Positions 6,461-11,942 of a stretch of DNA of 11,942 nt are shown here, piece by piece. The stretch's first letter is position 1. Every line of letters begins with the position of its first letter. A model generated the notes under the pieces. That model was not told where the DNA came from. It was given only the letters and a program-made list of their open reading frames with translations, and did no database searches. The position numbers and the translations under genes are program-made. This DNA comes from CAYSXS01 sp043817345. Lineage in GTDB: Bacteria; Patescibacteriota; Patescibacteriia; UBA2196. The DNA lies in NCBI GenBank assembly GCA_043817345.1, contig JBDRGZ010000062.1, positions 1 through 11,942 on the forward strand, in the 5' to 3' direction.

Positions 6461-7927
6461 ATGACCATAGATCGAATAATCGAAACTATTAAAAAAAATC
6501 ACCCTGAAGCAGAAGTTGGGATTATTAAAGCAGCATATAATTTTGCTCAAAAAGCTCATACAGGACAACCCAGAATGACTGGTGAAGAATATATTCAACA
6601 CCCTTTAGAAACAGCATACAAACTGGCCCAGATTAATTTAGATCTACCAACCATCACTGCTGGAATATTACATGATGTGCCTGAAGACACAGAAAAAACT
6701 TTAGCAGATGTTGAAGAAGTATTTGGAAAAGAAATCGCTGATTTAGTTAAAGGTATTACTAAATTAGGAACAATTAAATATCGTGGCCTAGAAAGATATG
6801 CAGAAAATTTAAGAAAAATGTTTGTGGCCATGGCAGAAGATGTCAGGGTCATTTTCATTAAATTTGCTGATCGAATCCATAATCTAAAAACCCTCTATGC
6901 CCTACCTCCTGTTAAACAACAAAGAATTGCTAGAGAAAGTTTAGAAATTTATGCACCTATTGCTGGTAGATTAGGGATGGAAGAATTTAAAGGTGAATTA
7001 GAAGATTTATCTTTCCCATATGTCTATCCTGAAGAATATGAATGGATAAAAAAGATCTCAGAAAAGAAATATGAAGAACAAAAAAGATTTACAGATAAAG
7101 TTGGCAAGGTAATAAATAGAAATCTAAAAGAAAACTCTAATGTTCAATTAATTAAAATTGAAGGTAGAGCTAAAAGGTACTATTCTCTTTACCAAAAAAC
7201 AGTACGCAAGGAAATGGACATTGACAAAGTATATGATATTGTAGCTTTACGTATTATTGTTAAAACATTAGAAGATTGTTATACAGCTTTAGGACATATA
7301 CATAAATTGTGGATACCTGTTAAAGGAAGGATTAAAGACTATATCTCCCAACCAAAACCTAATGGTTATCAATCATTACATACAACTGTATTTGGTCCAG
7401 AAGGCAGAATCACTGAATTTCAAATTAGAACCAAAGAAATGCATGAGGAAGCAGAGTTGGGTATTGCTGCCCATTGGGCATACAAAGATACTAAAGAAAA
7501 TTTCCAAATTCCACAACAAAAATTAAAATGGATAAAAGATCTTTTAGAAGAACAAAAAAAAGTAACATCTCCTAAACGCTACTTAAAAACATTAAAATTA
7601 GACTTCTTTAAAAATAGGATATTTGTTTCCACCCCTAAAGGTGATGTAATTGATTTACCAGAAAATGCAACACCTGTAGATTTTGCATACCATATACATA
7701 CAGATGTTGGCAATAAATGTATGGGAGCTAAAGTAAATGATGAAAAAGTGACCTTAACAACTGCTTTAAAAAACGGTGACATTGTAGAAATCTTAATTGA
7801 TAAAAAAAGAAAAGGACCATCCGAGGAATGGCTCCGTTTTGCACAAACACATTTAGCTAAGAATAAAATAAAGAATTATCTTAGAAAACAAAAGAAGATA
7901 AATATCTTTAAGTTATTTAATAATTAG
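6461..7927 (+). CDS. Short Rel/SpoT-type (p)ppGpp synthetase/hydrolase (HD, synthetase, TGS; no ACT)
   Basis: RelA/SpoT homologues make and degrade the alarmone (p)ppGpp. The HD hydrolase domain (about 1-190) looks intact: H47-P48, H71-D72, the E75/D76 pair of HDVPED, and D137 in FADRIHN. The synthetase domain (about 220-345) has GRAKRYYSLYQK (235-246), YDIVALRIIV (258-267), NGYQSLHTTV (301-310) and IAAHWAYK (335-342). A TGS domain follows (about 383-447). The protein ends soon after, at 488 residues; standard long Rel/SpoT proteins exceed 700 and carry helical, zinc-finger or RRM and ACT parts that are absent here. No break or frameshift is visible, so the shortening looks natural. Retained hydrolase residues point to a bifunctional Rel/SpoT enzyme rather than RelA. 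It lies 2 bp after topA and overlaps the convergent parB by 4 bp. Confidence 0.93.
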   Translation: MTIDRIIETIKKNHPEAEVGIIKAAYNFAQKAHTGQPRMTGEEYIQHPLETAYKLAQINLDLPTITAGILHDVPEDTEKTLADVEEVFGKEIADLVKGITKLGTIKYRGLERYAENLRKMFVAMAEDVRVIFIKFADRIHNLKTLYALPPVKQQRIARESLEIYAPIAGRLGMEEFKGELEDLSFPYVYPEEYEWIKKISEKKYEEQKRFTDKVGKVINRNLKENSNVQLIKIEGRAKRYYSLYQKTVRKEMDIDKVYDIVALRIIVKTLEDCYTALGHIHKLWIPVKGRIKDYISQPKPNGYQSLHTTVFGPEGRITEFQIRTKEMHEEAELGIAAHWAYKDTKENFQIPQQKLKWIKDLLEEQKKVTSPKRYLKTLKLDFFKNRIFVSTPKGDVIDLPENATPVDFAYHIHTDVGNKCMGAKVNDEKVTLTTALKNGDIVEILIDKKRKGPSEEWLRFAQTHLAKNKIKNYLRKQKKINIFKLFNN

Positions 7928-8817
7928 GAAGATATCTTATTCACCAAAGCTTTTAGTTCTTCTTCTGAATAAAACTCAATTTCAATTAACCCTCCCTGTT
8001 TACCTCTTTCTCTAATTCTAACCCTAGTACCTAGCTCTGCTTGCATACTATTCTCCCACTCTGTAATCTGGGGGTCTTTTTTTATTCTTCTTTCATAATT
8101 CTTTACTTTTATCTTTCTAACTTCTCTTTGTGTATCAGATACAGTTTGATCTGTTGTAACAGCCTTCTGATATACCTGCTTTTGTTTTTTCTCATCTTTA
8201 ACTTCAAGCATTACTTTGGCTTGACCTAAACTAATCTTTCCACCAGCAACGCCCATTTGAGCTTCTTCTGGTAAAGATAGGAGTCTGATGAAATTACTGA
8301 ACTGTGGACGTGAGATGCCTAGACGTTTAGCAGCATCTTCATGAGTTAAATCAAATTCATCAACTAATTTTCTATAACTTACAGCTTTTTCAATAGCGTT
8401 TAAATCGTGTCTTTGGATGTTTTCAATTAAAGATAATTCTAATTTTTCTAATTCTTTAGCTGTACGTATAATTACAGGTACAACATTTAACCCAGCTTTT
8501 TTTGCAGCTCTTAAACGTCTTTCACCAGCTATTAATTCATATCCACCACCTAAAACAGTTGTAACTACTAATGGTTGAATAATTCCGTGTATTTTAATTG
8601 ACTCAACTAATTCACTCAAAGCACTTTCTTTAAATTCTGTTCTTGGTTGATGAGGATTTGTCTTTACCTTACTTGGATCTAAATACAGAATCTGATTAGC
8701 TTGATTACCGGTCTTTTGTGGAAAATATGGAGTTTTTAAATTAGAACTAATGTTCTGACCTGTTGCTTGGCCAGATATTAAAGAAGAAAGTCCTTTACCT
8801 AATGATTTGTTTTGCAT
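7924..8817 (-). CDS. parB: Chromosome partition protein ParB (Spo0J family)
   Basis: ParB binds parS sites, spreads as a CTP-dependent clamp and works with ParA to segregate the chromosome origin. The N-terminal tail KSLGKGLSSLI (4-14) is the usual ParA-contacting segment. The CTP-binding ParB/Srx fold carries NPHQPR (54-59), GERRLRAAKKAG (98-109) and ENIQR (132-136). A helix-turn-helix follows (about 157-178, DAAKRLGISRPQFSNFIRLL). The C-terminal region ends with GGLIEIEFYSEEELKALV, the dimerisation part. At 297 residues it is full length. It lies downstream of parA on the same strand, but a 416-bp repeat-bounded GIY-YIG element separates them. Its last codons overlap the rsh stop. No canonical parS (TGTTTCACGTGAAACA) was found in the window by eye. 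Confidence 0.97.
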   Translation of the reverse strand: MQNKSLGKGLSSLISGQATGQNISSNLKTPYFPQKTGNQANQILYLDPSKVKTNPHQPRTEFKESALSELVESIKIHGIIQPLVVTTVLGGGYELIAGERRLRAAKKAGLNVVPVIIRTAKELEKLELSLIENIQRHDLNAIEKAVSYRKLVDEFDLTHEDAAKRLGISRPQFSNFIRLLSLPEEAQMGVAGGKISLGQAKVMLEVKDEKKQKQVYQKAVTTDQTVSDTQREVRKIKVKNYERRIKKDPQITEWENSMQAELGTRVRIRERGKQGGLIEIEFYSEEELKALVNKISS

Positions 8818-8827
8818 TTTACAATAA

Positions 8828-9243
8828 TGTCATCCTGAACGACTTTTATGGTCGTTTTGAGTGAAGGATCTGTTTTTTTATTTTAATAAATCTGAAAATC
8901 TCCATTTATCTGATAGATCCTTAAACTCTGGATTAGTTAATTTTATTAAATTTATTTTTTTAATTCTTTTCCAACCTTTTAATTCTTTTTCTCTTTTTAT
9001 AGTATCATTAGGATTATCAAAACATTCATAATATGCTAATTTTTTAATATTATATCTTTTTGTAAAGCCTTCTATTAACTTATGTTTATGCTCCCAAACC
9101 CTTTTAAATAAATTACCTGAAATTCCTACATATAATACTTTATTTGTATAATTTGTCATTATGTATGTGCAATAATTTTTGCTTTTTTTCATGGAAACAG
9201 ATCCTTCGTCGTCGCCCTATCGGAACTCCTCCTCAGGATGACA
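8828..9243 (-). mobile_element. 416-bp repeat-bounded GIY-YIG element inserted between parA and parB
   Basis: The left arm 8828-8872 (TGTCATCCTGAACGAC ... GAGTGAAGGATCTG) and the right arm 9198-9243, which on the other strand reads TGTCATCCTGAGGAGG ... GACGAAGGATCTG, form imperfect terminal inverted repeats of 45-46 bp. The left arm has an internal hairpin (CGAC 8840-8843 with GTCG 8851-8854). Between the arms lies only the GIY-YIG gene, whose stop is 5 bp from one arm and whose start is 5 bp from the other. The element fills the parA-parB gap almost completely: 3 bp remain on the parA side and 10 bp on the parB side, so removing it would leave a tight parAB operon. The same arms occur without a gene at 1736-1879 and 3984-4167. 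Mobility is inferred; no clear target-site duplication is seen. Confidence 0.65.
8878..9192 (-). CDS. Small GIY-YIG nuclease-family protein carried by the repeat element
   Basis: This 104-residue protein is a single GIY-YIG domain of the predicted-endonuclease group COG2827. The signature parts are visible: TYIM (9-12, in place of GIY), YVG (21-23, in place of YIG), R31 and H35 in KRVWEHK, and the helix with E68/E70 followed by KGWKR that supplies the metal-binding glutamate. No DNA-binding domain is fused to it. Family members cut DNA, as homing, repair or restriction nucleases; the role of this subgroup is largely unknown. Its position exactly filling the space between two inverted repeat arms suggests it serves the mobility or upkeep of that repeat. 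It lies in the same direction as parA and parB and may be read from the parA promoter. The ATG has no Shine-Dalgarno sequence. Confidence 0.88.
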   Translation of the reverse strand: MKKSKNYCTYIMTNYTNKVLYVGISGNLFKRVWEHKHKLIEGFTKRYNIKKLAYYECFDNPNDTIKREKELKGWKRIKKINLIKLTNPEFKDLSDKWRFSDLLK

Positions 9244-9246
9244 ATA

Positions 9247-10005
9247 TTAAGAATAATCTACTTCCCTAGCTAACCTATCATATGCTTTAGCCCCTCCGCC
9301 CTGAGGATCAAAATGCATTATTGTTTTGCCAAAAGAAGGAGCTTCTGCTAATTTAGCATTTCTAGGTATAACTGTTCTAAATATTTTATGTGGGAAATAT
9401 CTATACAATTCATTAAATATTTCCTTAGTTAATTTACTTCTTTCATCATACATAGTCATTACAGCTCCTAATACTTTGATGTCTGGTTTAATATGTTCTT
9501 TAATTAAGTTAACTGTGTTTAATAACTGACCAAGACCTTCTAAGGCATAGTATTCACACTGAACAGGAATCAAAATCTCATTTGCAGCTACTAATCCATT
9601 TATTGTTAATAGCCCTAAAGATGGTGGTGAATCTATGATGATATAGTCAAAATCATATTTTAATTCCTCTAACTCATTATGTAATCTAAACTCTCTTTCA
9701 GCATGTCCTGCTAATTCAATATTAGCACCAGCCAAATTTTGACTAGATGGAACTATATTTAAATTAGGAATGTTTGTTGCCTGCTTTACATCATGTAAAG
9801 AATTAGGACCCATCAAAACTTCATACAATCCAAAAGGAATTGTATTGTAATCAATACCAACACCAGAAGTGGCATTAGCTTGGGGATCTAAATCAACTAA
9901 CAAAACTCTCTTACCCAACTTAGCTAAATAGCTAGCAAGGTTAACAGCAGTGGTAGTTTTTCCAACTCCACCTTTTTGATTCATTATTGAAATTATTCGT
10001 GCCAT
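9247..10005 (-). CDS. parA: Chromosome partition ATPase ParA (Soj family)
   Basis: ParA is a deviant Walker ATPase that dimerises on DNA when bound to ATP and is released by ParB, moving ParB-parS complexes apart. The deviant Walker A motif KGGVGKTT is at residues 11-18 with its signature lysine K11. VDLDPQANAT (37-46) is the Walker A' region and IIIDSPPSLG (122-131) the Walker B region. The 252-residue length and lack of an N-terminal DNA-binding extension fit the chromosomal Soj type, not the plasmid P1 type. The start is supported by the usual N-terminus (ARIISIMNQKGGVGKTT) and by a TATAAT placed so that transcription should begin at the ATG itself. The stop codon lies 3 bp beyond the arm of the GIY-YIG element that separates it from parB. 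Confidence 0.98.
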   Translation of the reverse strand: MARIISIMNQKGGVGKTTTAVNLASYLAKLGKRVLLVDLDPQANATSGVGIDYNTIPFGLYEVLMGPNSLHDVKQATNIPNLNIVPSSQNLAGANIELAGHAEREFRLHNELEELKYDFDYIIIDSPPSLGLLTINGLVAANEILIPVQCEYYALEGLGQLLNTVNLIKEHIKPDIKVLGAVMTMYDERSKLTKEIFNELYRYFPHKIFRTVIPRNAKLAEAPSFGKTIMHFDPQGGGAKAYDRLAREVDYS

Positions 10006-10011
10006 ACATAT

Positions 10012-10020
10012 ATTATATCA
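10012..10020 (-). promoter_or_regulatory. Extended -10 element of parA, predicted leaderless
   Basis: On the minus strand this reads TGATATAAT, the same extended -10 as before dprA. The TATAAT ends 7 positions before the A of the parA start codon, so initiation at the usual distance would put the first transcribed base at or within 1-2 nt of the ATG. No good -35 is visible; the upstream DNA is a run of T interrupted by ATTCAA. Confidence 0.6.
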
Positions 10021-10032
10021 AAAAAATTGAAT

Positions 10033-10060
10033 AAAAAAAAATGGCAAGCTGTTACTGCCA
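10033..10060 (-). terminator. Rho-independent terminator downstream of the toxin operon
   Basis: On the minus strand TGGCA (from 10060) pairs with TGCCA (to 10042) around a 9-nt loop and is followed by a run of nine T. It would end the abiEi-abiEii transcript before the parA promoter. Confidence 0.7.
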
Positions 10061-10099
10061 CTTATACAAAAAACAAAAGCATTACCTATGCATTTTATC

Positions 10100-10226
10100 T
10101 TATTCAATTTCCTGAAAACCTTCCCTATCTCCAATAAGTCTGGTGTAATATTTACATCCATCTACAGCAATAGTACCACACCTACTTTTTACACCTATAA
10201 GATATATTTTTAGTTTTTAAGGCCAT
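10100..10226 (-). pseudogene. Possible decayed small ORF between the toxin and parA
   Basis: I do not recognise a gene here. On the minus strand an ATG at 10226 opens 14 codons (MALKTKNISYRCKK) and stops at TAG. The next frame carries on with a protein-like stretch, about SRCGTIAVDGCKYY followed by TRLIGDREGFQEIE, to a TAA at 10100. That second frame has no ATG of its own. Joining the two frames gives about 40 residues with several cysteines. This could be the tail of a frameshifted or truncated gene, a very small gene using an unusual start, or chance. Confidence 0.25.
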
Positions 10227-10246
10227 AAATTCATTAAATATATTAA

Positions 10247-10942
10247 TTACTTTTCTGCATCTAATAAAAGTCTAAGCAAAAATATTGTATCTTCTTTTAA
10301 ATGTTCTTTTACCCATACTTTTTGCTTTTGATCTAATAATTCCCCCATACCACTTAAAATTTTACGATTTTCAAACTTTTCTAAAGCAACAATGCACTTG
10401 TTTAAAAAACTACTAAACGAAACTTCTGACCTATCAATAACTATTTTTTTATTTATAGACCAATTATTTTTTAAAAAAAACCATACATCATAAATATCTC
10501 GATTACTTTTACCCATTCTCTCATACATAGCCATTAACTTATGAGCAAACATATCATCTTTATTCATAACTAACATTGAAACCCCTAAAGATGTTTTTAA
10601 CTCATATTCTGAGCTAAATGATCTACGATTAATTTCTACTTTAATATTTTGTGCTTTTTCCCCATATGATAATAAAAAAAACAAATTATATCTTTTCATT
10701 CTTGATTCTTTTACTTGCCCATATTTCTTAACAATATCTTCTACTCTAGAAAAAACATTTTCTTCCTCATCCACATTTAATAAATCAAAATCAAGATCAA
10801 CAGAAAAACGAGATAAATCATAAAACATATATGCAGCTGTCCCACCTTTAAAACCCAAAAATGGAGATATACGGGTATCAGAATAAATATCTTTAAGAAT
10901 TTGAAATAATATATTTTTGTGTTTTGGAATATTTAATAACAT
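10247..10942 (-). CDS. AbiEii-type nucleotidyltransferase toxin
   Basis: This 231-residue protein fits the AbiEii/COG2253 nucleotidyltransferase family, the toxin of type IV toxin-antitoxin systems, some of which give phage resistance; characterised members modify tRNA acceptor ends. The diagnostic parts are FKGGTAAYMFYDLSRFSVD (31-49): the GG pair at 33-34 and metal-binding D49 and D51 in SVDLDFDL. E103 in KVEINRR fits the third acidic position. DDMFAHKLMAM (129-139) and SNRDIYDVWFF (147-157) follow as usual in the family. I chose the ATG at 10942, 4 bp after the antitoxin stop. A TTG at 10975 would add 11 residues and a 29-bp overlap, but the family N-terminus fits the ATG better. The gene is followed by a terminator. 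Confidence 0.88.
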   Translation of the reverse strand: MLLNIPKHKNILFQILKDIYSDTRISPFLGFKGGTAAYMFYDLSRFSVDLDFDLLNVDEEENVFSRVEDIVKKYGQVKESRMKRYNLFFLLSYGEKAQNIKVEINRRSFSSEYELKTSLGVSMLVMNKDDMFAHKLMAMYERMGKSNRDIYDVWFFLKNNWSINKKIVIDRSEVSFSSFLNKCIVALEKFENRKILSGMGELLDQKQKVWVKEHLKEDTIFLLRLLLDAEK

Positions 10943-10946
10943 AAAA

Positions 10947-11531
10947 TTATCTTTTATCTTTTTTGTAGTGTTCAAAAATATCCTGAACCTTTTTTGTCAT
11001 TCTTTTATTATTATATATTGGCAATATTTCAAAAACTTTATCCCAATCAAGAGGTGATAAATTATCAAAATAATAATCCTTGTTTATATACATTACATCT
11101 AAAAACGCCCTTTCTTTTGAAGCTGTTAAATATTCACCTTCGTTTTTTAGACCTATCTTGTTAATTAAAATTTCATCTTTTATTTTCCTAAAAGAATATG
11201 TTTGTCCATCGCATTTTATTTCTCTGCTTAAATATGATGCAACAAAAATCTGTCCATAATATTGAAATGTTAAACCCTCTTGCCCTAAAACTGTTTCAAA
11301 ACTAACATATGCAGGTGTAAATATTCTAGTTGCTAATTCCAATCTATTATACTTTTCATCTTTAGCATAAAAACCTTTGCGTATATGATACAGACCGCCA
11401 TCTTTAATATGATAATTAATTCTAACCCTAACTGCATCACTAGAATCTCCCCATAACATAACTATGTCTTTAAATGAAAAAACAGTTTTTTTTGATCTGA
11501 GAATTGTAGAAATATATTTACCTTTTTTCAT
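10947..11531 (-). CDS. AbiEi-type antitoxin / transcriptional regulator
   Basis: This 194-residue protein resembles the AbiEi antitoxin group (COG5340). The N-terminal winged helix (about 1-60) ends in LYHIRKGFYAK (47-57), the usual wing. The antitoxin domain has PAYVSFETVLGQEGLTFQ (73-90) and TASKERAFLDVMYI (136-149), both characteristic of the family. AbiEi proteins neutralise the AbiEii toxin without binding it directly and repress their own promoter through repeats near the start site. The layout agrees: antitoxin first, toxin 4 bp later, and a pair of direct repeats over the predicted -10 and start region. The protein is somewhat short, as is common in compact genomes. It lies downstream of the tRNA-fMet gene. 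Confidence 0.85.
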   Translation of the reverse strand: MKKGKYISTILRSKKTVFSFKDIVMLWGDSSDAVRVRINYHIKDGGLYHIRKGFYAKDEKYNRLELATRIFTPAYVSFETVLGQEGLTFQYYGQIFVASYLSREIKCDGQTYSFRKIKDEILINKIGLKNEGEYLTASKERAFLDVMYINKDYYFDNLSPLDWDKVFEILPIYNNKRMTKKVQDIFEHYKKDKR

Positions 11532-11541
11532 AGTTATGAAC

Positions 11542-11596
11542 TATATGTTAGTTTAAACCTTATATTTAGTTTAAGGTATCTAAAATAAAAAGTCAA
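11542..11596 (-). promoter_or_regulatory. Promoter with direct-repeat candidate operator of the AbiE cassette
   Basis: On the minus strand TTGACT (11591-11596), 17 bp and TAAACT (11568-11573) form a plausible promoter starting near 11561, about 30 nt before the antitoxin ATG. On the plus strand TATAT plus TTAGTTTAA occurs twice: 11542-11556, with one extra G, and 11561-11574. One copy covers the -10 and the other the early transcribed region. Such a pair is a natural site for repression by the winged-helix antitoxin. A second TTGACTT lies at 11603-11609. Confidence 0.6.
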
Positions 11597-11790
11597 GTGG
11601 ATAAGTCAAAAATCCGCTAATTTTAGGATAAAACCTATTTAAATTAACCAAATGTTTCAATAATAGTTATTCAAGCAAATCACCTTCTTTTAAACAATTA
11701 GCTTTTAATCTCTTTTGCCATACATTTACTTATATTATATCACATTATTCTATATATGGAATCTAATTATGTATCTAGAATTGGACACTC
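11597..11790. other. AT-rich spacer between the AbiE cassette and tRNA-fMet
   Basis: No convincing gene is present. On the minus strand there is an extended -10, TGATATAAT (11734-11742), followed closely by an ATG at 11721 that opens only MAKEIKS. A one-base shift would extend this by NCLKEGDLLE to a stop at 11667. It may be a promoter with the remains of a lost gene, or chance. Confidence 0.3.
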
Positions 11791-11813
11791 AAAATCCACC
11801 CTACTCGGGTGGA
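11791..11813 (-). terminator. Terminator downstream of tRNA-fMet
   Basis: On the minus strand a 7-bp GC-rich stem, TCCACCC with GGGTGGA (11795-11801 and 11807-11813), has a 5-nt loop and is followed by TTTT. It lies 9 bp after the tRNA 3' end. Confidence 0.75.
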
Positions 11814-11822
11814 ATTTAATTA

Positions 11823-11896
11823 TTGCGGGGGCCGGATTTGAACCGGCGACCTTTGGGTTATGGGCCCAACGAGCTGCCAGACTGCTCTACCCCGCG
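11823..11896 (-). tRNA. Initiator tRNA-fMet (anticodon CAU)
   Basis: The 74-nt minus-strand sequence folds as a cloverleaf. The acceptor 5' side is CGCGGGG and the 3' side CCCCGCA plus discriminator A. The D arm is AGAGC/GCTC, the anticodon stem TTGGG/CCCAA holds loop CCCATAA with anticodon CAT, and the T arm is GCCGG/CCGGC around TTCAAAT. Two initiator hallmarks are present: a C1-A72 mismatch at the acceptor end and three consecutive G-C pairs at the base of the anticodon stem. The 3' CCA is not encoded and must be added by a nucleotidyltransferase. Confidence 0.96.
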
Positions 11897-11907
11897 TCAT
11901 TTTAGTT

Positions 11908-11935
11908 TTTATACAATATATCTAAGATAACACAA
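11908..11935 (-). promoter_or_regulatory. Likely promoter of tRNA-fMet
   Basis: On the minus strand TTGTGT (11930-11935), 16 bp and TATAAA (11908-11913) lie 11 bp upstream of the tRNA 5' end. The -35 match is modest; position and the -10 are the main support. Confidence 0.45.
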
Positions 11936-11942
11936 AACAATA

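Noticed and set aside
8821..9246. ACAATA on both sides of the GIY-YIG element (8821-8826 and 9241-9246) as a target-site duplication
   Set aside because: The right copy overlaps the last bases of the repeat arm, the motif is short and AT-rich, and the other repeat copies show no matching duplication. Chance is a fair explanation.
7924..10020. A parS site near parAB
   Set aside because: No copy or close variant of the TGTTTCACGTGAAACA palindrome was seen by eye in the window.
10943..10975. TTG at 10975 as the toxin start
   Set aside because: It would create a 29-bp overlap with the antitoxin, while an ATG 4 bp after the antitoxin stop gives the expected family N-terminus.
11667..11721. A short peptide (MAKEIKS, extended by a one-base shift) downstream of a good -10 on the minus strand
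   Set aside because: Too short and broken by a stop after seven codons; kept only as a note in the spacer entry.
11591..11896. An integrated island bounded by a duplicated tRNA-fMet 3' end
   Set aside because: No second copy of the tRNA end is present in the window, and no integrase gene is visible.
1..11942. CRISPR array
   Set aside because: The repeats present are few, dispersed, inverted and variable; none forms a regularly spaced direct-repeat array.

Overview
The window is a strongly AT-rich stretch of bacterial chromosome carrying compact, mostly housekeeping genes. The reduced Rel/SpoT protein without a C-terminal regulatory half, the almost complete absence of Shine-Dalgarno sequences, the LytR_C protein next to der, and dispersed palindromic repeats all suggest a Patescibacteria (Candidate Phyla Radiation) genome, perhaps Parcubacteria-like. 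This placement is inference, not proof. The standard genetic code fits: eleven genes end in TAA (nine) or TAG (two), none in TGA, and no gene is broken by an in-frame TGA.

Positions 1-7927, plus strand: the tail of a LytR_C-domain protein, der (ribosome-assembly GTPase), pth (peptidyl-tRNA hydrolase), dprA (DNA-uptake/recombination mediator), topA (topoisomerase I) and a short bifunctional-type Rel/SpoT (p)ppGpp enzyme. The der-pth and dprA-topA gaps hold copies of one repeat family whose arms read TGTCATCCTGA...GAAGGATCTG. The pth gene carries an in-frame palindromic insertion. The pth-dprA gap holds a clear terminator, three consecutive palindromes (one able to fold into a roughly 100-nt RNA-like structure) and an extended -10 promoter.

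Positions 7924-10020, minus strand: parA and parB, the chromosome partition pair, convergent with rsh and overlapping it by 4 bp. The pair is split by a 416-bp element: about 45-bp inverted arms of the same repeat family enclosing one small GIY-YIG nuclease gene and almost nothing else. The other repeat copies look like gene-less relatives. This is the most interesting object in the window. parA appears to have a leaderless promoter.

Positions 10021-11942, minus strand: a terminator, a possible decayed small ORF, an AbiEi/AbiEii-type (type IV) toxin-antitoxin pair with a promoter overlaid by a direct-repeat candidate operator, an AT-rich spacer, and an initiator tRNA-fMet gene with its own terminator and likely promoter. 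The toxin-antitoxin cassette lies just downstream of the tRNA.
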